The notes: generated by a model from the sequence alone, not told the origin. Positions 1 to 9,853 are shown, counted from the first letter of the stretch. The stretch is DNA of 34,894 nt from Rhodospirillaceae bacterium (GCA_002737725.1 NSIP01000020.1:1-34894); one strand, 5' to 3'. A program made the numbers and translations.

Positions 1-2
1 CA

Positions 3-239
3 ACAACTCGCGCACTTTTGGGTCGGGCTCGTGTAGTTCCAGCGCCAAATTGTCAATCGGGCACGCTGACGATGAGCCTCAAGTCCGATCCGGCGGGTGG
101 GACGGTGATCGACTTTAGTTATGTTGTCTCCGGTGTAGCGCGTTTGGATCTCTCGGAAATGTCCTCAGCGGTCGATATGGTGATCGGCGAACAGCACAAG
201 CGGATTGGGGGCTTGATCACGACAGGCAAGGCCGATTGA
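3..239 (+). CDS. SRPBCC-domain protein, C-terminal end (partial)
   Basis: This is the 3' end of a gene that begins before the window; the frame is open from the first bases. The last 70 or so residues have the look of the polyketide cyclase/AHSA1-like SRPBCC fold: a strand (GTLTMSLK), a Gly-rich turn, a second strand ([10 protein letters not shown]), and the closing helix with [17 protein letters not shown], which matches the usual VDxVLxEQLxRL ending. The family binds hydrophobic ligands; the substrate cannot be told here. The first 20 residues look less typical, so a sequencing error or local divergence there is possible. Confidence 0.6.
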   Translation, partial: TTRALLGRARVVPAPNCQSGTLTMSLKSDPAGGTVIDFSYVVSGVARLDLSEMSSAVDMVIGEQHKRIGGLITTGKAD

Positions 240-429
240 TGGGCTAGATTGGTTCTGGGTTGGTGGTATAAATTCAACTATTAGTAGATTAAAGCTTAGT
301 TTCTCACCAGTTTCAGAGGGCTACTGGCCGGTGGAAGTGGCTGGGTTGGATGGGGGCTCGATGACTGGTAATTCCGGGCCTGCGGGGCTATATCACGCCT
401 CACTTTTCCTAACGAAACCAGAGGGTCCC

Positions 430-1830
430 ATGGCCACGACGTTTAAGTGGAACAGAGATAGTTGGCGAGCCAAGCCAATCCAGCAGGTCCCGGAGTATCC
501 GGATAAGGCCGGGTTGGAGACTGCCGAAAAGACTCTGCGTAATTATCCGCCGCTGGTGTTTGCGGGCGAGGCGCGCCGCTTGAAAGCAGCCCTCGGCCGC
601 GTGGCCGAGGGCAATGCTTTTCTGCTTCAGGGCGGGGACTGCGCCGAAAGCTTTGCCGAGTTCCACCCCGACAACATCCGCGACACGTTCCGCGTCTTGC
701 TGCAAATGGCTGTGGTGATGACCTTCGGCGCCGCCATGCCCATCGTGAAGGTTGGGCGTTTGGCTGGTCAGTTCGCCAAGCCGCGCTCATCGGGCACTGA
801 GATCATTGATGGCGTTGAGTTGCCCTCGTACCGGGGTGACAACATCAATGGTATGGAGTTCACGCCCGAGGCGCGCACACCCGATCCTCAGCGCATGGTG
901 CAGTCCTACAATCAATCGGCGGCGACATTGAATTTGCTGCGTGCTTTTGCGCAAGGCGGCTATGCCGATTTGCACAAAGTGCATCAATGGACGCTGGGCT
1001 TCGTGAAAGACGAAGTGCAAATCGAAAAATACCGCCGTTTTGCGGATCGTATTCAAGAAACGCTGGCCTTCATGGAAGCCTGTGGCCTCACGGGCGAGAC
1101 CGTGCCGCAGATCCGCGAGACCGAGTTCTACACTTCGCACGAAGCTTTGTTGCTGCCCTATGAAGAAGCACTCACGCGCATCGATTCTACCACTGGCCAA
1201 TGGTACGCTTGCTCGGCGCACATGGTGTGGATTGGCGAACGCACGCGTCAGTTGGACGGTGCGCACGTCGAGTACTTCAAGGGCATCAATAACCCCATCG
1301 GCGTGAAGATCGGTCCGAGCGTAAAGCCCGATGACTTGTTGGCGCTGTGCGACGCGCTGAACCCGAAGAACGAAGCAGGCCGCCTCACGCTCATCAGCCG
1401 CATGGGCGCTGAGAAAGTGGCCGAGAACCTGCCTGCGTTGATTCGTGCTGTGAAGCGTGAAGGCCGTAACGTGGTGTGGGTCTGCGACCCGATGCATGCC
1501 AACACTGTCAAAAGTGCGACGGGCTACAAAACGCGCCAGTTCGACCGCATTCTAGCCGAGGTGAAAGCGTTTTTTGGGGTTCATGGTGCCGAGGGCACAC
1601 ATGGTGGTGGTGTCCACTTCGAACTGACCGGCAAGGACGTGACAGAATGCACTGGCGGCGCGCAGGCCATTACCGATGCACGCTTGGGTGATCGTTATCA
1701 CACACACTGCGATCCGCGGCTCAACGCGTCGCAGGCGTTGGAGTTGGCGTTCCTGATCGCGGAAATGCTGAAAGATGAGCGGGCGCGCGTGTTGCAAGCG
1801 CGCAAAGATCAAGTTGTGGCGCCGCAGTAG
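430..1830 (+). CDS. 3-deoxy-7-phosphoheptulonate synthase, class II
   Basis: Condenses phosphoenolpyruvate and erythrose 4-phosphate, the first step of the shikimate pathway, in the cytoplasm. The 466-residue product is the normal length for the class II (plant/mycobacterial type) enzyme. Diagnostic motifs are the N-terminal SWRxKPIxQVPEYPD, the metal-binding Cys in QGGDCAESF (about residue 71), [23 protein letters not shown] and [15 protein letters not shown]. The reading frame stays open upstream to 331, but the family N-terminus begins at the ATG at 430, preceded by GAGGG, so I use that start. The next gene, nadE, follows after 27 bases in the same direction. Confidence 0.95.
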   Translation: MATTFKWNRDSWRAKPIQQVPEYPDKAGLETAEKTLRNYPPLVFAGEARRLKAALGRVAEGNAFLLQGGDCAESFAEFHPDNIRDTFRVLLQMAVVMTFGAAMPIVKVGRLAGQFAKPRSSGTEIIDGVELPSYRGDNINGMEFTPEARTPDPQRMVQSYNQSAATLNLLRAFAQGGYADLHKVHQWTLGFVKDEVQIEKYRRFADRIQETLAFMEACGLTGETVPQIRETEFYTSHEALLLPYEEALTRIDSTTGQWYACSAHMVWIGERTRQLDGAHVEYFKGINNPIGVKIGPSVKPDDLLALCDALNPKNEAGRLTLISRMGAEKVAENLPALIRAVKREGRNVVWVCDPMHANTVKSATGYKTRQFDRILAEVKAFFGVHGAEGTHGGGVHFELTGKDVTECTGGAQAITDARLGDRYHTHCDPRLNASQALELAFLIAEMLKDERARVLQARKDQVVAPQ

Positions 1831-1857
1831 CGCTGGTTGCGTTACCGTCTACTTGGC

Positions 1858-3540
1858 ATGACCACATCCCTCATCATTGCGCTGGCGCAAATTGACCCGA
1901 CGGTCGGCGATATTGCTGGCAACGTCGAGCTGATCCGCGCCGCACGTTCAGAGGCTGCAAAATCAAAAGCCGATCTGGTGGTGTTCCCTGAACTGACGAT
2001 CAGCGGCTATCCGCCCGAGGATTTGGTTTATCGCCCTGCGTTTCTCGATGCCGTACTGAAAGCGGCCAACGATTTGGCGAAGGACACGGCTGATGGCGGT
2101 CCGGCCTTGATCGTCGGCGCCCCATGGCGCGGTGAAGGTAAGGAGGCTGGCAAAACATTCAATGCCGGTTTGGTTCTGGATGGCGGGGCGATCTCGGCTA
2201 TTCGCTATAAGCATCATTTGCCCAACTATGGCGTCTTCGATGAGCAGCGTGTGTTCGCTCAAGGCCCAGCACCCGGCCCTGTGGTGCTGCGTGGCGTGCG
2301 GCTGGGTCTGATGATCTGCGAGGATATGTGGTTTGAGGATACGGCTGAGACGCTGGCGGAATCGGGCGCTGAGATATTGGTGATCCCCAATGGCTCGCCG
2401 TTCGATGTGGAAAAGCCCGATGTGCGGCTCAATCATGCTGTCGCGCGTGTAACCGAGACCAACCTACCACTCATTTATGTGAACCAAATTGGCGGCCAAG
2501 ATGACTTGGTGTTCGACGGAGCATCGTTTGTTCTGAATGCCGATTGTAGCCTGGCAATTCAAATGCCTCCATGGCGCACGGCTTTAACAGTTACCACCTG
2601 GACCAAAGGTGCAAACGGTTGGGTCTGTGCGGTTCAAAGCCCAGCCAAGCCCATGTCGAAGATGGAGAACATCTATCACGCCCTCATGCTGGGCTTGGGC
2701 GACTACGTGCGCAAAAACAAATTCCCAGGTGTTGTGCTGGGACTGTCGGGTGGAATTGATAGTGCGATTTGCGCCGCCATTGCCGCCGATGCGCTGGGTC
2801 TAGACAAAGTGCATTGCGTCATGATGCCGTCGCCCTACACCAGCCAGGAAAGTTTGGACGATGCAGCAGCCGTGGCCAAATTTTTGGGCGTGCGGTTGGA
2901 TACTATCAACATCGGCCCCGCGATGACTGCCTACGACGCGATGCTGAAGCCTTTGTTCACGGGCACCAAAGCCGACGCGACCGAGGAAAACTTGCAATCG
3001 CGCGCACGCGGCATGGCGCTGATGGCGCTGTCCAACAAGTTTGGCAAAATGGTGCTGTCCACGGGCAACAAAAGCGAGATGTCGACGGGCTATGCCACGT
3101 TGTATGGCGATATGTGCGGCGGCTATGCGGTGCTTAAGGACGTTTACAAAACCACAGTCTTTGCGCTTTCCAAATGGCGCAACACCCATAAGCCGCTCGG
3201 CGCATTGGGGCCTATTGGCATGGTCATGCCCGTGAACGTCATCACCAAGCCGCCCACGGCAGAACTCAAGCCCGATCAAAAAGACCAAGACACGCTGCCG
3301 CCCTATGATGTGCTCGATGCCATTCTTCATGGCTTGATCGAGGATGCCGAAGGCGTGAACGCCGTGGCCGCGCGTGGCTTCGATGGGGCTGTCGTGCGCC
3401 GCGTTTATAAAATGCTCAAAACTGCCGAGTACAAGCGCCGCCAAGCGCCCCCCGGCGTTAAAATTACGCATCTCGCCTTCGGACGCGATTACCGCTATCC
3501 GATCACCAATGGTTTTCAGGATGATGGAGCACCGCTTTGA
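1858..3540 (+). CDS. nadE: Glutamine-dependent NAD+ synthetase
   Basis: Makes NAD+ from deamido-NAD+, ATP and glutamine. The 560-residue protein has two domains. The N-terminal nitrilase-type glutaminase carries the Glu-Lys-Cys triad (VVFPELTISGYPPEDL near residue 45, YKHHLPNYGVFDE near 120, MICEDMW near 155). The C-terminal synthetase has the ATP-pyrophosphatase P-loop LGLSGGIDSA near residue 300 and STGNKSEMSTGYATLYGDMC. I chose the ATG at 1858 because MTTSLIIALAQ matches the family start; an upstream TTG at 1837 is in frame but adds untypical residues. No strong ribosome binding site is visible. The stop codon overlaps the TTG start of gltX. Confidence 0.94.
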   Translation: MTTSLIIALAQIDPTVGDIAGNVELIRAARSEAAKSKADLVVFPELTISGYPPEDLVYRPAFLDAVLKAANDLAKDTADGGPALIVGAPWRGEGKEAGKTFNAGLVLDGGAISAIRYKHHLPNYGVFDEQRVFAQGPAPGPVVLRGVRLGLMICEDMWFEDTAETLAESGAEILVIPNGSPFDVEKPDVRLNHAVARVTETNLPLIYVNQIGGQDDLVFDGASFVLNADCSLAIQMPPWRTALTVTTWTKGANGWVCAVQSPAKPMSKMENIYHALMLGLGDYVRKNKFPGVVLGLSGGIDSAICAAIAADALGLDKVHCVMMPSPYTSQESLDDAAAVAKFLGVRLDTINIGPAMTAYDAMLKPLFTGTKADATEENLQSRARGMALMALSNKFGKMVLSTGNKSEMSTGYATLYGDMCGGYAVLKDVYKTTVFALSKWRNTHKPLGALGPIGMVMPVNVITKPPTAELKPDQKDQDTLPPYDVLDAILHGLIEDAEGVNAVAARGFDGAVVRRVYKMLKTAEYKRRQAPPGVKITHLAFGRDYRYPITNGFQDDGAPL

Positions 3541-4895
3541 CGCCCACGTTTAGGTTCGCGCCAAGCCCCACAGGGCTGCTGCATATCGGCAACGCACGGC
3601 CAGCGGTGATCAATTGGCTTTATGCGCGCAAATTGGGTGGTCGCTTTATTTTGCGTATCGACGACACTGACACGGCGCGCTCGAAACCTGAATTTGCCGT
3701 CGCCATTGAGCGTGACCTCGCATGGCTGGGTCTGAACTGGGACGGGGAAGAATTTCAATCGGCCCGCATCGCCTCGTATGTTGCCGCCACCGACAAGCTC
3801 AAATCGCTGGGCCGTTTGTATGCGTGCTACGAGACGCCCGACGAATTGGAAATGAAGCGCAAGCTGCAACTCAAAGCGGGTAAGCCGCCGCTGTATAAGC
3901 GCGCTGGGCAAAAAACTTCCGAGGCCGATCAAGCCAAGTTCGAAGCCGAAGGCCGCATCGCCCATTGGCGCTTCGAAATATCGCCCGGCGAAATCGCCTG
4001 GGATGATGCCGTGCGCGGACGCTGCAGCTATAACGGCGACAACCTCAGTGATCCGGTGCTGGTGCGCGCCGATGGCACGTTCCTGTATATAATGCCTAGC
4101 GTGGTCGATGACATCGACATGGGCATGACCCATATCGTGCGCGGCGAGGATCACGTCACCAACACCGCCATCCAATCGCAAATCTGGCAGGCGCTCTCGA
4201 CGCTCCCCATGCCGCAGTTTGGGCATTTGCCACTGCTGGTGGACGCGCAAGGCAAGGGCCTGTCCAAACGCATGGGCTCGTTATCGCTGCAAGATCTGCG
4301 CGAAAGCGGACTGGAACCCATGTCCATCAACAGTCTGGTCGCGAAACTCGGTTCATCCGATGCCATCGAAGCGCGCGGCAGTATGGATCAATTGATCGTC
4401 GAGTTCGATATCGCGCACTTTGGACGCGCCACGCCCAAGTTTGATCCGCATGATCTCGAGGTTCTCAACGCCAAAGTCCTGCACGACATGCCTTTTGCAA
4501 CCGTGCGTTCGCGTCTGGTCACGCTCGGTCTGCCGTCCAACGAGTTGGATGCGCACGGCGAAGCCTTCTGGGTCGCGGTGCGTGGCAACCTGCAAAAGTT
4601 TTCCGAAGTGTCTGGATGGTGGGCTATTTGTTTTGCGCCCCACGCACCGACAATTGAGGACGTAGCGTTCATCGACCAAGCCAAGCCGCTGTTGCCCGAA
4701 GGCCCCTGGGACGAGACCACTTGGCATACCTGGACCGAACTGGTGAAAGCCGCATCAAGCCGTAAAGGCAAGGCGCTTTACTTGCCCCTGCGCATGGCAC
4801 TGACAGGCTTGCCGCATGGCCCGGAATTGAAACTGCTGCTGCCACTCATGGGTCGCGAGCGCGTGCTGAAACGGCTGAGTGGGGTGGTGGGTTAG
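3537..4895 (+). CDS. gltX: Glutamyl-tRNA synthetase (class I)
   Basis: Charges tRNA with glutamate. The 452-residue protein has the class I signatures: HIGN in PSPTGLLHIGNAR (residues 16-19) and the KMSKS-equivalent GLSKR (241-245). The form with LSLQDLRESGLEPMSINSL after the KMSKS loop resembles one of the two GltX paralogues that many alphaproteobacteria carry, so it may be the copy serving tRNA-Gln (inference). The start is a TTG inside the last codons of nadE, giving a 4-base overlap that suggests translational coupling. The stop codon overlaps that of the convergent PepSY gene by two or three bases. Confidence 0.9.
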   Translation: MTPTFRFAPSPTGLLHIGNARPAVINWLYARKLGGRFILRIDDTDTARSKPEFAVAIERDLAWLGLNWDGEEFQSARIASYVAATDKLKSLGRLYACYETPDELEMKRKLQLKAGKPPLYKRAGQKTSEADQAKFEAEGRIAHWRFEISPGEIAWDDAVRGRCSYNGDNLSDPVLVRADGTFLYIMPSVVDDIDMGMTHIVRGEDHVTNTAIQSQIWQALSTLPMPQFGHLPLLVDAQGKGLSKRMGSLSLQDLRESGLEPMSINSLVAKLGSSDAIEARGSMDQLIVEFDIAHFGRATPKFDPHDLEVLNAKVLHDMPFATVRSRLVTLGLPSNELDAHGEAFWVAVRGNLQKFSEVSGWWAICFAPHAPTIEDVAFIDQAKPLLPEGPWDETTWHTWTELVKAASSRKGKALYLPLRMALTGLPHGPELKLLLPLMGRERVLKRLSGVVG

Positions 4896-6022
4896 GTCGT
4901 CGTTCTTCGACGCCCCAACACCCACATCACTAATCCGGTCACGAACAACACCGGAAAGCAAAGCCCGGCGATAAACATCACCACCCGCCCGGAAAATCCC
5001 AAGATCGCGCCGGAGTGAATGTTAGCCGCGAAGTCGGCTTGCAGTACCGACTGCGCGGTAAATTTTTGTGGGCTTTGTGTGCGCATCACACGCCCTGAGC
5101 TGATGGCCACGAACACGTTGGTCATCTTCGACACACTGGTCTCGCCCGGTGGCCAGAACCGCACCATGTAGATGCCACGCGGACCTGGATTGCGCAGGAT
5201 GAAGCCGACGTATTGGTTCGGCACCTCCTTGGCGGCGATCTCGGCGGCAGCCTGCCAAGCGATTTCGGTCGGCGGAGTTTCAGTTGTCCTTGGTGCAGGG
5301 GGGCCGCCTTGCGCCGAAGGGCCGCCCGCCGCGCGAGGTGGTCCGCCCGCGGGAGGACCGCCGCCCTCGCCAGGAGAATTAAACTTCCACACCAGCGGTG
5401 GCACCGTCAGCGATGCAATGACAAAAAAGACAGCCAGCCATGCGCCGAAGACATTGTGAAGTTCGCGCATCAGGCGTTTGGGTTCGGAGTTGCTGCCACT
5501 CAGCGTCAGTGCACGTCGAAACCCACCTTTGGCTGGCCACCACAGCACGATGCCTGCGATGAAAAAGCCCAAGCACAGTAACGACAACACACCGACAATA
5601 TTTTCGCCTGGCTCACCTAACACCAAGTCACCATGGATGCGACGGACGATGGCTATCGGCGAAAGACCGGAGCGTTCACCCAACACGGCGCCGGTGTAGG
5701 GGTTCACGAAAACCTGTTTTTCCGCGAGGGACGCATCTCTGATGATGACTTTAAAGGATGCGGTAGGGTCGTCGCTGAGGCGTTCAAAGTAACGGGGCGT
5801 CCAGCCGGGGTATGCATCGGCCGCTGCTTGAACGATAGCATCAAAGCTCAGTCGCGTTGCCCCGGGCTGAGCCTGAAGTAGCTGCGGATTCAGGCTTGAG
5901 TCGATTTCGGATTCGAACACCAGGATCGAGCCCGTCACCCCCAGCACAGCAATGATCAGGCCAATCACGATGCCGATCCAGCGGTGAAACACGAGCCAAA
6001 TCTTGCGATGCTTGATCACCAT
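4892..6022 (-). CDS. PepSY-associated transmembrane protein
   Basis: A 376-residue inner-membrane protein of the PepSY_TM family, often linked with iron or siderophore reduction. The first helix is KIWLVFHRWIGIVIGLIIAV (residues 7-30, with the usual RKxWxxxHRW lead). Two further hydrophobic helices lie near residues 140-165 and 190-215, and a last one precedes the C-terminal RRR. Between helix three and the second PepSY region is a Pro/Gly-rich linker (about residues 217-250, repeats of GGPP). The start ATG follows a run of G residues that can serve as a ribosome binding site. It converges on gltX with overlapping stop codons. No TonB receptor gene is adjacent to support a role in iron uptake. 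Confidence 0.85.
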   Translation of the reverse strand: MVIKHRKIWLVFHRWIGIVIGLIIAVLGVTGSILVFESEIDSSLNPQLLQAQPGATRLSFDAIVQAAADAYPGWTPRYFERLSDDPTASFKVIIRDASLAEKQVFVNPYTGAVLGERSGLSPIAIVRRIHGDLVLGEPGENIVGVLSLLCLGFFIAGIVLWWPAKGGFRRALTLSGSNSEPKRLMRELHNVFGAWLAVFFVIASLTVPPLVWKFNSPGEGGGPPAGGPPRAAGGPSAQGGPPAPRTTETPPTEIAWQAAAEIAAKEVPNQYVGFILRNPGPRGIYMVRFWPPGETSVSKMTNVFVAISSGRVMRTQSPQKFTAQSVLQADFAANIHSGAILGFSGRVVMFIAGLCFPVLFVTGLVMWVLGRRRTTT

Positions 6023-6133
6023 AACCAGCCCCCCAACTTAAGTATGGTTCAGTTTGCGACGGGTTAAAGGTCCGGTGCAAGTCGAACCTCCTCCCCAGTA
6101 GCGCCTAGCCTCGCGGGTTGCTAGTTTGCGTCC

Positions 6134-7012
6134 ATGACCCGAAGCCCTGCCGCACCGTTACATCAAGACAAAGGCCGCCTGATCGCCAAGGTTGCGGCCA
6201 ATAGCCCGTGTGTGATTTTGGTCGAGCCGCGGTTGGCTGAGAACATTGGCACCACGTCGCGCGCTATGCGCAACTGCGGGCTGACGGATATGCGCCTGGT
6301 CGACCCGAAAGTGGATTGGCTGAACGATAAAGCCTTGGCAGCGGCATCAGGGGGCGAGAAAATCCTGGAACGCGCGCAAAAGTTCGACACCTTTGCCGAC
6401 GCCATCGCCGACCTTGAGCGTGTGTACGCCACCACGGCGCGGCGTCGCGAAATGGTGAAGCCCATTTTCACTGCCAAGGGTGCGGCCATCGATATGCGCG
6501 GCCATGCCGACGCGGGCAAGAAAATCGGCATCGTGTTCGGGCGCGAGCGTCACGGGCTGACCAGCGAAGAAGTGGCGCACTGCGATGCCATTGTCGAAAT
6601 CCCCATGAACCCCGAGCATAGCTCGCTGAACTTGGCGCAGGCTGTGTTGGTCGTCGCCTACGAATGGTTCCAGGCGGGCTACGATGGTCCGCAAGCAGCC
6701 ATCACCTATAACCGCACCCAACCCGCCGCCAAGAAAGACATTATGGATCTATTCGTGCACTTGGAGCGCGAGTTGATCGAGTGCGGATTCCTGCGCGACC
6801 CCGAACGCAACGAACTGATGGTCATTAATATCCGCAATATGCTGCAGCGGGCGGAGCTGACCGAGCAGGAAGTGCGCACCTTCCATGGCATTATTAAGGA
6901 GCTGCGCTATGGCCGGCGGGATGATCGGCCCCCGCGTCAACCTGGTGTGAAGCCCGAAGCGGCACCTAAACCATTGAAAGAACGCGTAAAATCAGATAAA
7001 TCCGCTGATTGA
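6134..7012 (+). CDS. trmJ: TrmJ-type RNA 2'-O-methyltransferase (SPOUT)
   Basis: A 292-residue TrmH-family (group 1) methyltransferase, expected to 2'-O-methylate the anticodon loop of tRNAs. Motif 1 is VEPRLAENIGTTSRAMRNCG (about residues 32-51). The S-adenosylmethionine knot region is GIVFGRERHGLTSEEVAHCD followed by IPMNPEHSSLNLAQAV (about 133-175), including the conserved Asn-Leu-Ala-Gln. The C-terminal helical part (FLRDPERNELMVINIRNMLQRAEL) is typical of alphaproteobacterial TrmJ. The start is the ATG at 6134 with a poor ribosome binding site; the first 25 residues are not conserved-looking. The probable rpsD promoter overlaps its stop codon. Confidence 0.88.
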   Translation: MTRSPAAPLHQDKGRLIAKVAANSPCVILVEPRLAENIGTTSRAMRNCGLTDMRLVDPKVDWLNDKALAAASGGEKILERAQKFDTFADAIADLERVYATTARRREMVKPIFTAKGAAIDMRGHADAGKKIGIVFGRERHGLTSEEVAHCDAIVEIPMNPEHSSLNLAQAVLVVAYEWFQAGYDGPQAAITYNRTQPAAKKDIMDLFVHLERELIECGFLRDPERNELMVINIRNMLQRAELTEQEVRTFHGIIKELRYGRRDDRPPRQPGVKPEAAPKPLKERVKSDKSAD

Positions 7013-7036
7013 CTTAGGCGGGTGCGCCTCTATGAT
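7009..7036 (+). promoter_or_regulatory. Probable sigma-70 promoter of rpsD
   Basis: TTGACT (7009-7014), a 16-base spacer, then TATGAT (7031-7036). The -35 box overlaps the trmJ stop codon. Transcription would start near 7043 and leave an untranslated leader of about 140 bases before rpsD. Confidence 0.6.
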
Positions 7037-7184
7037 CCGCCCCCTTAACGCCCGAGTCAGTGGGCATGGAAGAGACCGGCAACGACCAGTCTGATTTCCA
7101 ATGCCACGGCCGCGGCGACATCCCCTTAAAGCAGATGTCGAGCGCGTGTCCAACCGGGACCACAAGAAGAAATAGGATGCTACA

Positions 7185-7799
7185 ATGACGAAACGTGCAG
7201 AGAGTAAGTTTAAAATTGATCGGCGTATGCAGGTCAATATGTGGGGCCGGGCCAAGAGCCCGATCAATAAGCGCGAATACGGCCCCGGACAACACGGCCA
7301 ACGCCGCAAGAAGCCGACCGATTACGGCGTGCAGTTGATGGCCAAACAGAAACTCAAAGGTTATTACGGCAACGTCTCCGAGCGCCAGTTCCGTCGTTAT
7401 TACGACGAAGCCATGCGCCGTAAAGGGGATTCGTCGCAGAACCTCATCGGCATTCTCGAAAGCCGTATTGACGCGATCATCTATCGCATGAAATTCGTGC
7501 CGACCGTTTTTGCCGCGCGCCAAATGGTCAGCCATGGGCACGTCAAAGTTAACGGTAAACGCATTACGGTGGCGTCGTATCTCGTGAAAGTCGGCGACCA
7601 AATCGAGCTGCGCCAAAAGGCGCGCGACATGGCCGTGACCAAAGATGCCATTGAATCGCCCGAGCGCGATGTGCCCGAGTACATCGACGTCGATCACAAG
7701 AAGTACACCGGCAGCTTGAAGCGCATCCCCGGTTTGACCGACGTTCCCTATCCGGTTCAGATGGAACCCAACCTCGTGATCGAGTTCTATTCACGCTAA
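7185..7799 (+). CDS. rpsD: 30S ribosomal protein S4
   Basis: A primary 16S rRNA-binding protein of the small subunit. The 204-residue product has the alphaproteobacterial S4 N-terminus ([18 protein letters not shown]), the [16 protein letters not shown] segment, the helical region with [11 protein letters not shown], and the S4 RNA-binding domain at about residues 95-155 ([34 protein letters not shown]). It is monocistronic here: a promoter at 7009-7036 and a terminator at 7823-7854 enclose it. An AGGA sequence about 10 bases before the ATG is the ribosome binding site. Confidence 0.97.
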   Translation: MTKRAESKFKIDRRMQVNMWGRAKSPINKREYGPGQHGQRRKKPTDYGVQLMAKQKLKGYYGNVSERQFRRYYDEAMRRKGDSSQNLIGILESRIDAIIYRMKFVPTVFAARQMVSHGHVKVNGKRITVASYLVKVGDQIELRQKARDMAVTKDAIESPERDVPEYIDVDHKKYTGSLKRIPGLTDVPYPVQMEPNLVIEFYSR

Positions 7800-7822
7800 T
7801 TATAGGTTGATATCAAATTTAC

Positions 7823-7854
7823 AAAGCCCCGTAGTTGTCCTGCGGGGCTTTTGC
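7823..7854 (+). terminator. Rho-independent terminator of rpsD
   Basis: Perfect 9-bp stem AAAGCCCCG (7823-7831) / CGGGGCTTT (7843-7851) with an 11-base loop, followed by T-rich sequence. Confidence 0.85.
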
Positions 7855-7903
7855 TTTGGGGGCAATTAGCATAGCCTGAGCCAATCGATTTGGGGAGGCT
7901 GTC

Positions 7904-9487
7904 ATGACTCACGATATCGCGGGCGAGGAGTTCTTTGGCTCGTGCTTTGTTTGTAGTTCAGCCAAAAGCCAGGGTACCACCCGGCGCACTATGTTGCGCG
8001 CCGTGGCTGTCGCCCCCGTAGCTGCCGTTGCCTTGTCGTCTGCGGCTTCTGCGAAAACCAAAACTGCGCCGCGCCCGCCTGTAGGTGCGTTTGTCATTCA
8101 GGCCGGTTGGGCATTGGTGGAAAAAAGCGACAAGTTAGAGTTGGTGCGCGGCGCGCACATTCTCGTCCGCAATGGCGTGATCGAGGAGATTGCCAATAGC
8201 CCCATCAAAGGCAAATTCCCAGTGGTGGATGCCAAGCAACACCTAGTCGTGCCGGGGTTTATCTCGGGCCATACGCACGTATGCAGCGCTACACCGACGC
8301 GCGGTATTATCGAGCAAGGGCGCTTCTACAAATACCCGCTGGAACTTGTCGAGCGGCTTTCAGATGCTGATCAAGATGCGCTAACGGCTTTTAATTTGGC
8401 CGAATTGTTGCGCTCGGGTTGCACCACGCAAATTGAAATGTCGCTGACATTGCGCCAAGCCGAGTCCTACGTGCGTGTCGCCGACAAGTGGGGTGTGCGT
8501 GGTTATCCGGGCCCGATGATTCCCAACACCACGCGGCTGTTTGATGTCTGGTTCCGCAAAAACGATGCGCCGTTGTTTGCCTCTGAAGCCGAGACCTTAA
8601 GGGAAATCGAACTGGCACGCGCCTTCGGCAAGAAGAACATGAACCGAGGCGAGGGGCGTATTCGCCCCATGATGAGCGCACACGCCACCGACACGCACAC
8701 CGAAAAAACCATGCAGGCCATGAAAGCTGCTTGTGACGATTTAGGCACTGGTTTTCATCTCCATCTGTCGCAGTCACGCGAGGAAGCCACGCGCGTCAAG
8801 AATTTGTGGCAAGTCTCGCCAACCGAATGGTTGGAAAAACTAGGCATGCTGGATCAGCCGGTGTTCGGCGCGCATATGACGGCCATTGATTGGGCCAATG
8901 AAGGGCCGATTCTGAAAAAGCACGGGACCGTGTTCTCGCATTGCCCATCTGCAGGTGGCGCAGGTGGCCCTTCGATGCCATACCCTGATGCGCTGGGCGC
9001 AGGCGTTGCCACCAACATCGGCATCGATACGCATTCCAACGATTACCTCGAAAATCTCAAACTCGCGGTGCTAATTGGCCAGGTGCGCTATTGGCATTTG
9101 CGCAGCGACAAGGCTCGCGCCGTGAAAGAGCCCGGCATTTGGGATGCCATTGAGGGCGCAACGCGCGTGCCTGCCGATGCACTGAAACGCAAAGATTTGG
9201 GGCGCATCGCCGTTGGTGCGCGCGCAGATCTTGTGAGCGTGGATGTGTCGGGCTTTCTGGCAGGCTCAGGCGCATTACCGCCCGAGCCATTGAATAATTT
9301 ACTCTATTGCAACGGCATGATGGTGCGTCACGTCATGACTGACGGGCGCATCCAGATTTATGATGGGCATCTGGCGGTGGAGGATGAGGCTAAAGTCGTG
9401 GCCGAGGGCGGGCGCGTGGTGCAGGGCATCTGGGACCAATTGCAAAAAGAAGACTGGTTCAACAAACCGCTAGCACGGGGTGGGTAA
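7904..9487 (+). CDS. Amidohydrolase-family protein, probably Tat-exported
   Basis: A 527-residue metal-dependent hydrolase of the ATZ/TRZ (chlorohydrolase/cytosine deaminase-like) group. After a hydrophilic lead of about 27 residues comes TTRRTMLRAVAVAPVAAVA, a twin-arginine signal with hydrophobic core ending near AASAK, so the enzyme is likely periplasmic. Metal ligands visible are HTH in ISGHTHVCS (near residue 125), FHLHLSQSREE (near 285), GAHMTAIDW and the Asp in IGIDTHSND. The C-terminal GRIAVGARADLVSVDVSG is the usual closing strand. The substrate is unknown. A GGGGAGG ribosome binding site precedes the ATG; the Cys pair in FGSCFVCS before the signal is unusual, and initiation further downstream is possible. 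Confidence 0.8.
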   Translation: MTHDIAGEEFFGSCFVCSSAKSQGTTRRTMLRAVAVAPVAAVALSSAASAKTKTAPRPPVGAFVIQAGWALVEKSDKLELVRGAHILVRNGVIEEIANSPIKGKFPVVDAKQHLVVPGFISGHTHVCSATPTRGIIEQGRFYKYPLELVERLSDADQDALTAFNLAELLRSGCTTQIEMSLTLRQAESYVRVADKWGVRGYPGPMIPNTTRLFDVWFRKNDAPLFASEAETLREIELARAFGKKNMNRGEGRIRPMMSAHATDTHTEKTMQAMKAACDDLGTGFHLHLSQSREEATRVKNLWQVSPTEWLEKLGMLDQPVFGAHMTAIDWANEGPILKKHGTVFSHCPSAGGAGGPSMPYPDALGAGVATNIGIDTHSNDYLENLKLAVLIGQVRYWHLRSDKARAVKEPGIWDAIEGATRVPADALKRKDLGRIAVGARADLVSVDVSGFLAGSGALPPEPLNNLLYCNGMMVRHVMTDGRIQIYDGHLAVEDEAKVVAEGGRVVQGIWDQLQKEDWFNKPLARGG

Positions 9488-9491
9488 AAGA

Positions 9492-9518
9492 AAACGGGGC
9501 CGAAAGGCCCCGTTTGTT
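9492..9518. terminator. Bidirectional terminator between the amidohydrolase gene and grxD
   Basis: Perfect 10-bp stem AAACGGGGCC (9492-9501), GAAA tetraloop, GGCCCCGTTT (9506-9515), with T tracts readable on both strands. It lies between two convergent genes. Confidence 0.85.
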
Positions 9519-9853
9519 TAAGCCGCTGTCGCCACAGCTTTATCTTTGAACAGTTGTTCCAACTCGCCCGACTGCGCCATTTCGCGCACGATATCGCAGC
9601 CGCCAACGAATTCGCCCTTCACATAAAGCTGGGGAATGGTCGGCCAGTTTGTAAATTCTTTGATGCTGTTGCGCACGCCGTCATCGGCCAAAACATTGAC
9701 GCCTTTGAATTTGACGCCTGCTTGGCTGAGCACTTGGACAACGGTTGCGGAGAAGCCGCACTGCGGGAACATGGGCGTGCCCTTCATGAACAGCACCACA
9801 TCGTTTTCGGTAATGTCTTTCTTGATGGCGTCGATGGCCGGATTATCGGACAT
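9518..9853 (-). CDS. grxD: Monothiol glutaredoxin, Grx4/GrxD family
   Basis: A 111-residue Fe-S-cluster-carrying glutaredoxin with the monothiol active site CGFS ([10 protein letters not shown], Cys32), the glutathione-binding [17 protein letters not shown] and the usual N-terminal helix. The family transfers 2Fe-2S clusters and pairs with BolA proteins. The bolA gene is immediately upstream on the same strand (87-base gap), which fits a Grx-BolA partnership. The gene closes the leftward pur-bolA-grxD cluster, and the hairpin at 9492-9518 terminates it. Confidence 0.95.
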   Translation of the reverse strand: MSDNPAIDAIKKDITENDVVLFMKGTPMFPQCGFSATVVQVLSQAGVKFKGVNVLADDGVRNSIKEFTNWPTIPQLYVKGEFVGGCDIVREMAQSGELEQLFKDKAVATAA

